Shown: positions 35,839 through 45,286 of the stretch, one piece after another
Numbering within the stretch: position 1 is the first letter of the stretch
Layout: each line of letters opens with the position of its first letter
From: Solibacillus sp. R5-41
GTDB taxonomy: Bacteria; Bacillota; Bacilli; Bacillales_A; Planococcaceae
Reading direction: 5' to 3'
DNA length: 64,000 nt
Assembly (NCBI RefSeq): GCF_002736105.1
Contig: NZ_CP024123.1
Coordinates: forward strand, 3,774,001-3,838,000
Made by a program: the position numbers and the translations under genes
The notes under the pieces: generated by a model
What the model was told of the DNA's origin: nothing
What the model saw: the letters and a program-made list of their open reading frames with translations, nothing else
The model's database searches: none

Positions 35839-36723
35839 ATGATTGTTGACGGGGTGTTCTCTGGCGGTGGCATTAAAGGGTTTGCTTACGTAGGGGCAAT
35901 ACAGGTGCTAGAGCAACGCGGAATACAATTTAGACGCGTTGCTGGTACGAGTGCTGGTGCTATTTTGGCAGCCTTTATCGCAGCAGGCTTTAATGCCAAA
36001 GAGCTAGAGGAAATTTTTGATGAGCTAAATTTGCAAGTATTGCTCGACCCACCGAAATTATGGATTGGCTTCCCGTTTTTAAAGTGGATTAATTTATATA
36101 TGCGATTTGGGATGTATCGAGGGAAAACGTTGGAGAAATGGTTCCATCAAAAATTAGCAACAAAAGGCATACGTTCCTTTGGTGATTTACCAAAAGGTTC
36201 ATTAAAGCTCATTGCTTCCGATTTAACAAACGGTCGAATTCTTGTATTGCCAGATGATTTAAAGAACTATGGCATTGATGGCAGTACATTTCCGGTTTCC
36301 CGTGCACTGCGCATGAGCTGTGGCCTGCCGTTTTTCTTTGAGCCCGTTTATTTAAAAAATGGCAAGGAAGAATGTGTCATTGTGGACGGTGGAGTACTAA
36401 GCAATTTCCCCCTCTGGATTTATGATAATCACAAGCAAGTGAGGCCCGTTCTCGGTATGAAGTTAAGCAGTTCCAGTGAAGAAATGCCGCCACATAAAAT
36501 CAATAATGCCATTCAGCTATTTGAAGCCCTGTTTTCAACAATGAAAGATGCGCATGACAATCGCTATATTTCACGAAGGCATGAGAAGAATATCATTTTT
36601 ATTCCGGTCGAAAAGTATAGTGCCACGCAATTTGATATGAATGAAGAAACGAAGAAAAAATTAATTAGCATTGGTAAAGAAAGGACCATTCAATTTTTAA
36701 AAACATGGTCACCAATTTGGTAA
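35839..36723 (+). CDS. Patatin-like phospholipase
   Basis: A 294-residue acyl hydrolase with oxyanion-hole GGGIKGFAYVGA at residues 9-20, nucleophile motif GTSAG at about 40-44 and catalytic Asp in VIVDGGVLSNFPLWI. No signal peptide. Family members release fatty acids from phospholipids; some act in defence or membrane turnover, but nothing around it indicates a defence system. ATG 35839 has GGGGAG upstream. Confidence 0.9.
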   Translation: MIVDGVFSGGGIKGFAYVGAIQVLEQRGIQFRRVAGTSAGAILAAFIAAGFNAKELEEIFDELNLQVLLDPPKLWIGFPFLKWINLYMRFGMYRGKTLEKWFHQKLATKGIRSFGDLPKGSLKLIASDLTNGRILVLPDDLKNYGIDGSTFPVSRALRMSCGLPFFFEPVYLKNGKEECVIVDGGVLSNFPLWIYDNHKQVRPVLGMKLSSSSEEMPPHKINNAIQLFEALFSTMKDAHDNRYISRRHEKNIIFIPVEKYSATQFDMNEETKKKLISIGKERTIQFLKTWSPIW

Positions 36724-36734
36724 TGTTAAACATA

Positions 36735-36778
36735 CAAAAAAGACGAGCAGCTATTATGAATAGTTACTCGTCTTTTTT
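36735..36778. terminator. Bidirectional terminator
   Basis: AAAAGACGAG and CTCGTCTTTT pair, extended by CTATT/AATAG, with A and T runs on both sides. It lies between the patatin gene and the convergent chemoreceptor gene. Confidence 0.85.
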
Positions 36779-36848
36779 CTATTTATTATTTCCTCTTTGT
36801 AAGTCAGATCCCCAATAAGTTAATACGATAGCCTATAGCATCGCCCTA

Positions 36849-38577
36849 TCAAAGATCATTGTCCAATTTAAATTTTGCGACAAGCGCTTGCAATTCCTCT
36901 GCTGTTTGTCCTAACGAAGTAGAAGCTTCTTTTACTTCTAGCATTGTTGACAGTTGTTGCTGAGTAGATTGCGATACACTTGACGAAAATTGCGAAGATT
37001 GTTCGGATGCTTTCTTAATGTTCGTAACAGACGCAGCTACCTCCTCTGAAGAAGCTGATATTTGTTGAGATGTTGCTGAAATTTCACGAATTTGATTTGC
37101 CACTTCTTCTGATGAAGTAAGTATTTCTTTAAATATTACCCCTACTTCATTCGTGAAATCCATTCCAACCTTCACATCATCTTTACCTTTTTCCATCACC
37201 ACGATGGATGCGTTCGAATCCGATTGTATTGTGCTAATAAGATTGTAGATTTCTGTTGCCGATTGTGATGATTGTTCGGCTAATTTTCTTACTTCATCTG
37301 CAACTACTGCAAAGCCTTTACCATGTTCGCCAGCTCTTGCCGCTTCAATAGCCGCATTTAGCGCCAATAAGTTTGTTTGGTCGGCTATTGCTGTAATAAT
37401 ACTCACAATGTCGCTAATTTTATTAGTATTTACATGTAAACCATTAATTGTTTTACCAATTTGTTCAACAGATTCATTAATTAAATGCATTTGCGCAATC
37501 ACTTGTTGAACAACTTTATCCCCTTGTTCGGAAGCTTTAGAAGCAGAAACAGACGACTCGGCCGCTGTATTTGCCGATTCAGCAATTTGTTGTATACCAA
37601 ATGCAGTTTCTTCCATTGCAGCAACTGTTTCCTCCGTAATTACTAATGAGGTTTCCGCATTTCGAGTAATTTGCTCCATACCATTCGCAATATGTGTTGA
37701 ACTGTCATATGACTCAGTTGCATTGACTGTAAGTTGATTTGCTGCTGAAGAAACATGATTAGATGTATTTCGGATATTTAAAATAACGTGTTGTAAATTA
37801 GAAACCATCATTTTAATCGATTGTGATAACTTCCCTATTTCATCCTGTGTAATTTTTAAATCGATATTATTCAATTCTCCGTTTGCTACTTGATCTGCTA
37901 CACTTACTAATTTTTCAAGTGGCTTCAGAAGACGGTCAATAACTATGTACAGTAGAACTAATAACACGACAAGCCCAATTGCTGCCATGGCAATCTGTTT
38001 GTAGACACTGGCTTTAATGATAGTATCGATATATTCCGCTGAATAATCAATTCCCAATAGTGCAATCATTTCGCCATTTTCATCTTTAATCGGACTATAA
38101 ACAGATCTCCATATACCAAACTGATCTTCATAAATATCTGTTACTTCAGTCTGATTATTTTTAATGGCAAGCTCAGCCGTTTCTACATGTTCAGGAGCAA
38201 GATCCGAAAGTACTTCTCCCACCTCGAAAATCTCATTCAGGTTGGTTGTATACCCGATAGGATTAATCCCCCCATCTTCCATAACTCCAACTCATAATAC
38301 CCTGTTCTTCTAATATTTTATTTAATTGATTTTGAACCTTTTGGAAATTGGCATTATCTTCACCTGTAGTCGCTAATAATTCCTTTATCTCATTACTATC
38401 CAAATTCATAGCTGTTAGTAAACCAACACTTTCCATCTCTTGTTCAAGGTCCATATTCATTTGGTTGTCCAACTCATTAATATTTGCTGTTGTGATGCCA
38501 ACGATAAGCGCAAACACAACTATAGAAACTGTCAGTAACAGTTTGTACTTTAAAGATGCATTTTTTAAAAACTTCAC
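36849..38577 (-). pseudogene. Methyl-accepting chemotaxis protein, split by a frameshift
   Basis: Two overlapping frames together make one chemoreceptor. The upstream part (38263-38577, GTG start after GAAGGAG) encodes MKFLKNASLKYKLLLTVS with TM1 and the start of the sensor domain, ending ..[12 protein letters not shown]. The downstream part (36849-38282) carries the rest of the sensor ([16 protein letters not shown]), TM2, HAMP, and the MCP signalling domain with the tip [20 protein letters not shown]. The break lies at 38263-38284, where there is a run of six G (38268-38273) and a TTATG that may once have been duplicated. Without correction, no complete receptor is made. Ligand unknown. Confidence 0.85.
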
Positions 38578-38610
38578 AATCCATTTCTCCTTCCATTTTC
38601 ATTCAAATAT

Positions 38611-38644
38611 AAAAAGCCTATTTCTAAAGAAAATAGGCTTTTTA
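38611..38644 (-). terminator. Terminator-like hairpin in the chemoreceptor leader
   Basis: AAAAAGCCTATTT pairs with AAATAGGCTTTTT around a seven-base loop, with T following on the minus strand. It lies 34 bases upstream of the receptor start and downstream of the promoter at 38675-38703, so it may attenuate the gene or end a short leader RNA. Confidence 0.65.
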
Positions 38645-38674
38645 AAATACACAGGCACTCTAATACGAACCTTA

Positions 38675-38703
38675 AAATTAGCATAACTTCAAAATATAGT
38701 CAA
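38675..38703 (-). promoter_or_regulatory. Putative promoter of the chemoreceptor leader
   Basis: TTGACT (38698-38703) and TAATTT (38675-38680) on the minus strand, 17 bases apart. Transcription would start near 38668 and meet the hairpin at 38611-38644 after a few dozen bases. Confidence 0.45.
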
Positions 38704-38884
38704 TAGTCCTTATTTTAAAAACAATAAACAAAACCATTAGACTACATCACGATAAATCAACTCAAAAAAAACAATCTAAAAGTAACCAATCAGCCATATC
38801 GGTTATCATTCTACAAAACGGATTACGGTATTAATATGGCGAAGAATCAATCTTTTATCACCTTATAATAGTAGAATCTCAAAT

Positions 38885-38928
38885 GACAATTAATGCCCAC
38901 CTATATAATTAGGTAGGCATTAATTGTC
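38885..38928 (-). terminator. Long hairpin after the ycsI-like gene
   Basis: GACAATTAATGCC pairs with GGCATTAATTGTC, extended by ACCTA/TAGGT. The T tract on the minus strand is weak (ATTTGAG), so it may be a terminator or an mRNA 3'-end stabiliser. It lies 27 bases beyond the stop. Confidence 0.6.
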
Positions 38929-38954
38929 GCTTACTTATGAAAACAAAATATATT

Positions 38955-39746
38955 TTAAAGAATACTTAAACTTGTTTCCTTTATATCCGTAATTAGCATA
39001 TGACCTGGTGCATGTGTAATCATGATAGCAGGTTTACTTTCCATCGCCACCGCTTGTGGTGTTACGCCACAAGCCCAGAATACTGGTATTTCTCCAGGCT
39101 TAATTGACACTGCATCACCGAAATCCGGTTTTGAAATATCCTTAATCCCAATTTGTTCTGGATTACCGATATGTATCGGTGCACCGTGTACGTTCGGAAA
39201 GCGAGAGGTAATTTGGATTGCACGGATTGCATTTTCTGGTGTCATTGGGCGCATACTGACAACAGTTGGTCCCTCAAACATACCTGCCTTAACACATGGA
39301 ATATTCGTTTTATACATTGGCACATTACAATTTTCTTGAATATGCCGAATCGGAATACCTGCTTCATGCAACGGAGTTTCAAATGTAAAGCTACAACCAA
39401 TTGAAAATCCAACCATATCGTCTTCCCAATAATCTGTAACATCTAGTACTTCCTCTGTAAAAATACCATCACGATATATACGATATTTCGGAATATCTTT
39501 GCGAATATCTGCATTCTTCGCAATTGTAGAAGGTATAAACGATCCCGGTTCTGTCACGTCTAATAGTGGACACTGTTTTGGATTCCGCTGACAGAAAAGA
39601 AGAAAGTCAAAGGCATGTTCTTTTTTCAAAATCACTAAATTCGCTTGTGTAAATCCAATCGACATACCAGAAGTCGGTTCAGTAATCTCTTGATTGCGAA
39701 TAAGTTGTCGAATTTCATTTGGCTCTAAAGTGCTATATAAAGTCAT
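38955..39746 (-). CDS. YcsI/D-glutamate cyclase-type hydro-lyase family protein (DUF1445)
   Basis: A 263-residue protein with hallmarks of the YcsI family: [64 protein letters not shown] and a C-terminal [23 protein letters not shown]. Mammalian relatives convert D-glutamate to 5-oxo-D-proline. In B. subtilis ycsI lies with the 5-oxoprolinase genes, as here. ATG at 39746 has GGAGG 9 bases upstream. Confidence 0.9.
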   Translation of the reverse strand: MTLYSTLEPNEIRQLIRNQEITEPTSGMSIGFTQANLVILKKEHAFDFLLFCQRNPKQCPLLDVTEPGSFIPSTIAKNADIRKDIPKYRIYRDGIFTEEVLDVTDYWEDDMVGFSIGCSFTFETPLHEAGIPIRHIQENCNVPMYKTNIPCVKAGMFEGPTVVSMRPMTPENAIRAIQITSRFPNVHGAPIHIGNPEQIGIKDISKPDFGDAVSIKPGEIPVFWACGVTPQAVAMESKPAIMITHAPGHMLITDIKETSLSIL

Positions 39747-39769
39747 CGCCAATTTCCTCCTTTTCTATT

Positions 39770-39813
39770 ATCCCTCGGCACAATTCAAAATCTGTGACAT
39801 CCTACCGGAGGCA
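39770..39813 (-). repeat. Decayed remnant of repeat family 1
   Basis: On the minus strand this reads CTCCGGTAGGATGTCACAGA then TTTTGAATTGTGCCGAGG, matching two separated blocks of family 1 (CCGGCGGATGTCACAGA and CAATTACGCCGAGG) with the middle deleted. It sits directly after the ycsG-like stop codon. Confidence 0.6.
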
Positions 39814-41067
39814 TTAACCAAATAATTTTTGCATTTGTTCTGTTAGTGTAATTACGCTCAAATAGCCCATAAGAACGATGACGATTATACCCGTCACAGT
39901 TAACCAACGAGGGTGCTTATATGTACCCACAATGTCTTTTTTATGCGCTGCAATTAAAATAATACTAAGTGCTAATGGCAGAATCAGTGCATTTAATGCC
40001 CCAACAATAATTAACACATTTACAGGCTGTCCGATGAAGGCAAAAGTTGTTGTTGAAACAATGATAAATGCGATAATCACCCAGTTATGATATTTTTCAA
40101 TCTTTGGATGGAATGAACGAATAAATGAAACGGATGTATAAGCCGCACCTACGACAGAAGTAATCGCTGCCGCCCACATAATCATACCGAACATGCGATA
40201 ACCGATATCACCAGCAGCAAGTTGGAATACAGATGCAGGTGGGTTTTCCGGGTCAATAGCTAAACCTTGTGATACCACGCCTAGTACCGCTAAAAATAAT
40301 GCAATACGCATAACTCCTGTAATCAAAATCCCTGTTACAGAGCTTTTTGTTACTTCTGGCAAAGATTCTTGACCTTTAATGCCTGCATCCAACAAACGGT
40401 GACCACCAGCAAACATAATGTATCCGCCAACTGATCCACCGACCAACGTCACGATTGCAAACCAGCTAATTTCTTGCGGCATAAACGTACTCGCAATCGC
40501 TTCCCCTACAGGTGGTGAAGTTTTAAAAGCAACAAATACCATAAGTAAAATCATAATACCGCCAGCTATTTGTGCTACTTTGTCCATTACCTTCCCTGCT
40601 TCTTTATAAACAAAGATAAATATAGCAAACAATGCACTTACGACTGCTCCGGTAATCGGATCTAAACCAATCATGGCATTTAATCCTAGACCAGCTCCAG
40701 CAACGTTCCCAATATTGAATGCTAAACCACCAATAACGATCATGATGGCAAGGACAACACCTAACCCTGGCAATACCTTATTGGCAATCTCTTGTCCACG
40801 TAAGCCAGAAACAGCAATGATTCGCCAAACATTAACCTGTGCGACAATATCTAAAATTAAAGAAATTAAAATGACAAATCCAAAACTAGCGGCTAATTGC
40901 TGTGTAAATATCGTTGTTTGTGTTAAAAAACCTGGTCCGATAGATGACGTAGCCATTAAAAATGCTGCGCCTAGTAATACACTTTTACTTGCTGTCTTTT
41001 TCGCAAACTTATTTTTTTTCTTTTGCTCGAGCTCTTCTTTGCTCACTTTGATTTTATTAGCTTCCAT
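39814..41067 (-). CDS. NRAMP-family transporter (YcsG-like)
   Basis: A 417-residue membrane protein with about 11 spans. It has the NRAMP-like first span [20 protein letters not shown], where canonical metal transporters have DPGN; the helix 6 region reads [12 protein letters not shown] rather than MPH. These changes make classical Mn/Fe transport doubtful. It sits between pxpA and ycsI as in B. subtilis, so it may carry 5-oxoproline or a related solute. ATG 41067 has AAGGAGG; the start overlaps the pxpA end by 11 bases. Confidence 0.88.
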   Translation of the reverse strand: MEANKIKVSKEELEQKKKNKFAKKTASKSVLLGAAFLMATSSIGPGFLTQTTIFTQQLAASFGFVILISLILDIVAQVNVWRIIAVSGLRGQEIANKVLPGLGVVLAIMIVIGGLAFNIGNVAGAGLGLNAMIGLDPITGAVVSALFAIFIFVYKEAGKVMDKVAQIAGGIMILLMVFVAFKTSPPVGEAIASTFMPQEISWFAIVTLVGGSVGGYIMFAGGHRLLDAGIKGQESLPEVTKSSVTGILITGVMRIALFLAVLGVVSQGLAIDPENPPASVFQLAAGDIGYRMFGMIMWAAAITSVVGAAYTSVSFIRSFHPKIEKYHNWVIIAFIIVSTTTFAFIGQPVNVLIIVGALNALILPLALSIILIAAHKKDIVGTYKHPRWLTVTGIIVIVLMGYLSVITLTEQMQKLFG

Positions 41068-41833
41068 TTAGTTCCTCCTTGATTGCACATACTGATATTT
41101 GTTGTTCCATTAATTTTGCATGAATCTCTTTCGCAAACTCTACAGCGTGTTCCCCGTCTCCATGAATACAAACAGTATCTGCTCGTAAAGCGACTTCGAT
41201 TTGCTGCTGTGACAGTACTTTACCTTCTTTCACCATTTTCACAACTTGCCCGACAGCTTGTCCGTTATCCGTAATCAATGCATCCGATTGTTTACGAAAC
41301 GTTAACGAACCATCCTGCTGATAAGTACGATCTGCAAACACTTCATGAGCTGTTTGAAGCCCAATTTTTTCTCCGGCTTTCGTTAACTCACTACCTGACA
41401 AACCAAATAACACAATTGAAGGTGAAATATCATACACGGCTTGTGCGATGGCCTCTGCAATTGCTGGATCTTTAGCCGCCATATTATAAAGCGCTCCATG
41501 TGGCTTAACATGCTGCATCGTTTCATTGTGAATTGATAAAAAACCTTGCAATGCTCCAACTTGATATACGACCATATCATAAGCTTCCTGTGCAGAGATA
41601 TTCATCTCACGTCGCCCAAAGCCAATTAAATCCGGTAATCCAGGGTGTGCCCCAATTTTCACACCATTAGCAATGGCTAGATTTACAGTTTCACGCATAA
41701 CCGTTGGATCTCCACCATGAAAACCACAAGCAACATTAGCAGATGTTACATATTTTAAAATTTCTTCTTGTTCTCCAAGTTGATAACGACCAAAGCTTTC
41801 GCCTAGATCACAGTTTAAATCAACACGAAACAT
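41057..41833 (-). CDS. pxpA: 5-oxoprolinase subunit A (LamB/YcsF family)
   Basis: PxpA, with PxpB and PxpC, forms the ATP-dependent bacterial 5-oxoprolinase converting 5-oxo-L-proline to L-glutamate. The 258-residue protein begins [17 protein letters not shown], the family signature, with later [16 protein letters not shown] and [11 protein letters not shown] chose ATG 41833, preceded by GTGGGGGAA; the frame open to 41941 runs into the operator region. It leads the minus-strand operon pxpA-ycsG-ycsI. Confidence 0.95.
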   Translation of the reverse strand: MFRVDLNCDLGESFGRYQLGEQEEILKYVTSANVACGFHGGDPTVMRETVNLAIANGVKIGAHPGLPDLIGFGRREMNISAQEAYDMVVYQVGALQGFLSIHNETMQHVKPHGALYNMAAKDPAIAEAIAQAVYDISPSIVLFGLSGSELTKAGEKIGLQTAHEVFADRTYQQDGSLTFRKQSDALITDNGQAVGQVVKMVKEGKVLSQQQIEVALRADTVCIHGDGEHAVEFAKEIHAKLMEQQISVCAIKEELNGS

Positions 41834-41893
41834 CTTGTTCCCCCACTTTCTTTTCACAATCGCACGATAATGAATACGTTTCCAATTATTCGG

Positions 41894-41914
41894 TACCGAC
41901 ATTCGGAACTTAAG
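41894..41914. promoter_or_regulatory. Candidate KipR operator, copy 1
   Basis: TACCGACATTCGGAACTTAAG contains the palindrome CCGA-CAT-TCGG. It recurs in near-identical form at 42075-42095 and flanks the divergent pxpA/pxpB promoters from the pxpA side. Confidence 0.55.
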
Positions 41915-42074
41915 TTTTGAATTGTAAAAAAATTTTAGCATATTTTATTATTGTAGGAAAGGAATAATTTCAAATTTTAAGAAATAATATAATTTTTTCA
42001 TTTTTACTAACATTCTGCTTGTTTTTGTTTATTATTAAAATATAATATTTATAATCCGTAATTTAAAACCTTAA

Positions 42075-42095
42075 TACCGAAATACGAAACTTAAG
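42075..42095. promoter_or_regulatory. Candidate KipR operator, copy 2
   Basis: TACCGAAATACGAAACTTAAG differs from copy 1 at three positions and overlaps the AAGGAGG ribosome site of pxpB. It is in direct orientation to copy 1, 181 bases away. Binding by the IclR-type regulator at 43853-44638 is inferred. Confidence 0.55.
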
Positions 42096-42107
42096 GAGGT
42101 TGGTTCC

Positions 42108-42848
42108 ATGTCAAATTTAACAATATCTGTACAAATAAGACCTCTGAGCGATTCTGCACTTGTGATTCAAATGGGTGAAGGAATCAATGAGGTTACGCAT
42201 ACAAAAGTAAAAACGATATTAAATTTATTAGAAAAAAATCCATTTAGAGGTTTTATTGAAGCTGTGCCTGCCTATAACAGTGTGACGGTTTACTACAACC
42301 CCATTGATGTATATTTTTCAAATTTAGAAAAAGGTGTTCAAACGCCTTACGAAAATGTGAAAGTAAAAATCCTGTCCTTAATGAACCAATCTCACATCGT
42401 TGAAATGGCGAAGGAACGTTTAGTAAAGATACCTGTAGCATATGGTGGTGAGATGGGACCAGACTTAGAATTTGTAGCATCTTATAATGGTTTAACACCT
42501 AGTGAAGTTATTAAAATCCACTCTTCCGCGGAATACCTTGTCTACATGTTGGGCTTTGCTCCAGGTTTTCCTTTTATGGGCGGGATGGACAAACAAATTG
42601 CAACACCACGAAAAGAATCACCACGTTTGGCAATTGCACCTGGATCTGTTGGAATCGCAGGTAGTCAAACAGGAATCTACCCATTAGAAACACCAGGGGG
42701 TTGGCAGATTATCGGAAGAACACCATCCCGTTTATTTCTACCAGAACAATCCCCTCCGACCTTATTGCAACCAGGTGATCGTATTCAATTTGTCCCCATT
42801 TCATTGGAAGACTATACGAAAGATTGGGAGATGAAAACATGGGAGTAA
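42108..42848 (+). CDS. pxpB: 5-oxoprolinase subunit B (KipI)
   Basis: A 246-residue subunit. Family segments are IRPLSDSALVIQMGEGIN, RGFIEAVPAYNSVTVYYNP, LGFAPGFPFMGGMD, PRKESPRLAIAPGSVGIAG and TPGGWQIIGRTP, with a C-terminal FLPEQSPPTLLQPGD. The B. subtilis homologue KipI also inhibits the sporulation kinase KinA, so the protein may act outside the enzyme. It starts the plus-strand operon with a perfect AAGGAGG and overlaps pxpC by 10 bases. Confidence 0.95.
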   Translation: MSNLTISVQIRPLSDSALVIQMGEGINEVTHTKVKTILNLLEKNPFRGFIEAVPAYNSVTVYYNPIDVYFSNLEKGVQTPYENVKVKILSLMNQSHIVEMAKERLVKIPVAYGGEMGPDLEFVASYNGLTPSEVIKIHSSAEYLVYMLGFAPGFPFMGGMDKQIATPRKESPRLAIAPGSVGIAGSQTGIYPLETPGGWQIIGRTPSRLFLPEQSPPTLLQPGDRIQFVPISLEDYTKDWEMKTWE

Positions 42849-43837
42849 AGGTATTGCAGCCAGGTATGCTGGCAACCATTCAAGACTTAGGAAGATATGG
42901 ACTGCAGAAGTATGGCGTTATCGTAGGAGGAGCAATGGATTCAAATTCCTTACGAATTGCCAATCTACTCGTTGGGAATGCTGAAGGAGAAGGCGCTCTA
43001 GAGGTTACACTTTTCGGAACTAGCCTCTTATTTGAAAGTGATGAACTAGTTGCAATTACAGGTGGGAATCTACAACCGACATTAGATGGAAAGGAAGTTC
43101 CAATGTGGCAACCTCTTCTAATTCGAAAAGGATCGGTTTTAAAATTTAATGCTGCGATTAGCGGTAGCCGCGCTTATGTATCATTTAGCGGTGGCATTCA
43201 AATACCTGAAGTGATGGGCAGTAAGAGTACCTACATACGCGCTGGCATTGGAGGCTTTCAAGGAAGAAAACTGCAAAAGAATGATGTTTTTGAATGCAAT
43301 ACACGAACAGAATCAGGCGAGGATCTTTTTAATCTATTACAAAAGAAAACCTCTTACCTTTCTTGGTCAGTTCATTACACACCCTTTGTTACATTCAAAA
43401 AAACGCAAACAATCCGTATCATCAGAGGCTCTGAATATGAGCGGTTTGATGAAGAATGTTTAAAAAAATTCTTTTCAACGCCTTACACAATCTCAACACA
43501 CTCCGATCGAATGGGCTATCGATTGGCAGGAGAAAATGTCCAATTAAAAGAGCCGTTTGAATTATTATCTGAAGGGGTTACGTTTGGAACAATTCAAGTA
43601 CCTTCTAATGGCCAACCCATTATTTTAATGGCTGATCGTCAAACGACTGGTGGCTATCCTAAAATAGGACAAGTCATTTCTGCCGATTTACCATCCTTAG
43701 CACAAATGCAAGCAAATGGTCAGGTATTTTTTAAAGAGGTTACACTTGAAGAAGCGCAGTGGGCATTAATACATCAAGAGAAAGAAATGAATGACTTGGC
43801 ATTTGGGCTACGTATAAAAAGATTACATCAACTGTGA
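42839..43837 (+). CDS. pxpC: 5-oxoprolinase subunit C (KipA)
   Basis: A 332-residue protein, biotin-dependent-carboxyltransferase-like. It has the typical start MGVKVLQPGMLATIQDLGRY, GAMDSNSLRIANLLVGN, and the C-terminal TFGTIQVPSNGQPIILMADRQTTGGYPKIG. ATG 42839 is preceded by GGGAGATG inside pxpB; the longer frame from a TTG at 42824 lacks support. It completes the PxpABC set with pxpA encoded divergently. Confidence 0.94.
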   Translation: MGVKVLQPGMLATIQDLGRYGLQKYGVIVGGAMDSNSLRIANLLVGNAEGEGALEVTLFGTSLLFESDELVAITGGNLQPTLDGKEVPMWQPLLIRKGSVLKFNAAISGSRAYVSFSGGIQIPEVMGSKSTYIRAGIGGFQGRKLQKNDVFECNTRTESGEDLFNLLQKKTSYLSWSVHYTPFVTFKKTQTIRIIRGSEYERFDEECLKKFFSTPYTISTHSDRMGYRLAGENVQLKEPFELLSEGVTFGTIQVPSNGQPIILMADRQTTGGYPKIGQVISADLPSLAQMQANGQVFFKEVTLEEAQWALIHQEKEMNDLAFGLRIKRLHQL

Positions 43838-43845
43838 GTAAAATA

Positions 43846-43882
43846 GGGCGTCTCAATTGAATTTGAGACGCCCCGTTTTTTT
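43846..43882 (+). terminator. Terminator of pxpBC, overlapping the regulator's last codons
   Basis: GGGCGTCTCAA pairs with TTGAGACGCCC around TTGAAT, followed by GTTTTTTT on the plus strand. The stem also encodes the last residues (TGRLKFN) of the convergent IclR-type gene. Confidence 0.9.
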
Positions 43883-44638
43883 AATATGCTCATAACCCAA
43901 TTGTCTAGATATTTCAGTTGTGGCCTTTTTTAGTTTCTCAACGAAGATTTCAGCATTGCCCTCTCGATAATTGGCTTCTAAACCTGCGATACTCATAGCT
44001 GCAATGACTTCACCTTTATGATCGAAAATCGGCGCTGCAATAGCGGATGTATAATTTTCTAATTCTGAATGGCTAATTGTATAACCATGTTTTCTTGCAT
44101 GTACAATTGCTTCATAAAGCTCTTCCTTATCGGTAATCGTTCCCTTTGCAAATGGTGTAAGTTCGATTGATTCAAGATATTCCTTTATTTCACTGTCTGG
44201 TAAAAAAGACAAGACAGCACGAGAGCATGCCCCTGCATAAAGAGGACTTTTTCTACCTATTGCTGTATAAAGGCGAACTTTTTGCTTCGAATCCACTTTC
44301 TCGATATAAATGGCTTCGTCACCATCACGCACAATTAAATTAATTGCTTCTTTTGTATCATTATGTATCTCATTCATAATCGGATATGCAATTTTCCGTA
44401 CATCTAAACGCATGGAAACTAAGTGTCCAAATTTTAGGAATAGAATACCCAACCTATACTTTGCATCAGTTCCCTTTTCTAACAACTCCATTTCCTCTAA
44501 TGATTTTAGCATGCGGAATGCAGTCGTTTTAGGGATTCCTGATAATTCAATTACTTCTTGAAATGACAGTTCTGTATGATCGATAAATAGATTTAAGATG
44601 TCCATTGAGCGGACAACCGTTTTATTTTTATTTGTCAA
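43853..44638 (-). CDS. IclR-family transcriptional regulator (KipR-like)
   Basis: A 261-residue regulator with an N-terminal winged helix (VVRSMDILNLFIDHTELSFQ, GIPKTTAFRMLKSLEEMELL) and an IclR effector domain (GRKSPLYAGACSRAVLSFLP; ISHSELENYTSAIAAPIFD). Convergent with pxpC and next to the 5-oxoprolinase genes, as kipR in B. subtilis, where it represses that operon. Start is a TTG at 44638 with GGAAGA about 12 bases upstream; spacing is long, so the exact start is uncertain. Confidence 0.9.
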   Translation of the reverse strand: MTNKNKTVVRSMDILNLFIDHTELSFQEVIELSGIPKTTAFRMLKSLEEMELLEKGTDAKYRLGILFLKFGHLVSMRLDVRKIAYPIMNEIHNDTKEAINLIVRDGDEAIYIEKVDSKQKVRLYTAIGRKSPLYAGACSRAVLSFLPDSEIKEYLESIELTPFAKGTITDKEELYEAIVHARKHGYTISHSELENYTSAIAAPIFDHKGEVIAAMSIAGLEANYREGNAEIFVEKLKKATTEISRQLGYEHIKKTGRLKFN

Positions 44639-44737
44639 TTCAGGTTTGTCTTCCTTTCGTTACAAGCTTTAATTTATCGGCTTTAATAGGCAATATACCT
44701 CTAATTTCAGCCAAATTGGAACACTTTGCAAAGTTGA

Positions 44738-45097
44738 TTAAAGGCGGTTCTCTAAGGATTTGATTGCCAGTTTAATCGCAATTAATCGACGTTCATTTAA
44801 TGTTTTTTGAGCGCTGCCTTCCTTTGCCTTTGCTAACTGTTTTTCGATTGATGGAATGATACTTTGCAAAACATCTTTAGAAGTCAAAATGATTTCTTCG
44901 TCATAGGGGAAATCTCCTCCATCCCAAACTTCTATAAGACTTTTCAAACCAACTTTTATGGCGTCTCGCCTCTTTTTGACAAGTGTTGTATTTGAACCCT
45001 TTTCGGTCATGCTTTTAAAAGCATTAGAAAGCTTATTTAAAGTTGATTCCAAGGAATTAATAGACAACTTTTGTGTTTCTTGGCTAACTGTCTTCAT
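44738..45097 (-). CDS. Hypothetical helical protein with an internal duplication
   Basis: A 119-residue soluble, all-helical protein. Two halves resemble each other: LVKKRRDAIKVGLKSLIE (about 39-56) and LNERRLIAIKLAIKSLEN (about 100-117), each preceded by a helix with LESTLNKLSNAF or LQSIIPSIEKQL. This suggests a duplicated helical hairpin. ATG 45097 has a weak CGAGG upstream. Family not recognised; no operon partner. Confidence 0.65.
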   Translation of the reverse strand: MKTVSQETQKLSINSLESTLNKLSNAFKSMTEKGSNTTLVKKRRDAIKVGLKSLIEVWDGGDFPYDEEIILTSKDVLQSIIPSIEKQLAKAKEGSAQKTLNERRLIAIKLAIKSLENRL

Positions 45098-45286
45098 ATA
45101 CGAACCTCGTCTTTCATTTTCAATTTTTAATTATACCTAATAACTCACTGTTTTTGTATAGCTTGTATATTGGGAGATATGGATGTGATGATTTGCAATG
45201 GGGGAAAAGCAATTGTTTAACTTACGGATGCCTAAGTGAAGGGTCCTTTTTTTCTTTCTAACATATAATGTTGAGGAGCTAATTTA

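Noticed and set aside
35839-36723. Patatin phospholipase as part of an anti-phage (CBASS-like) system
   Set aside because: No nucleotide cyclase or other defence partner adjoins it; it is flanked by terminators and unrelated genes.
38578-38720. Cyclic di-GMP riboswitch before the chemoreceptor gene
   Set aside because: Hairpin and promoter are present but the conserved aptamer core was not found.
40673-41071. A 132-codon plus-strand frame opposite the NRAMP-like gene
   Set aside because: It is antisense to a clear gene, low-complexity and without a ribosome site.
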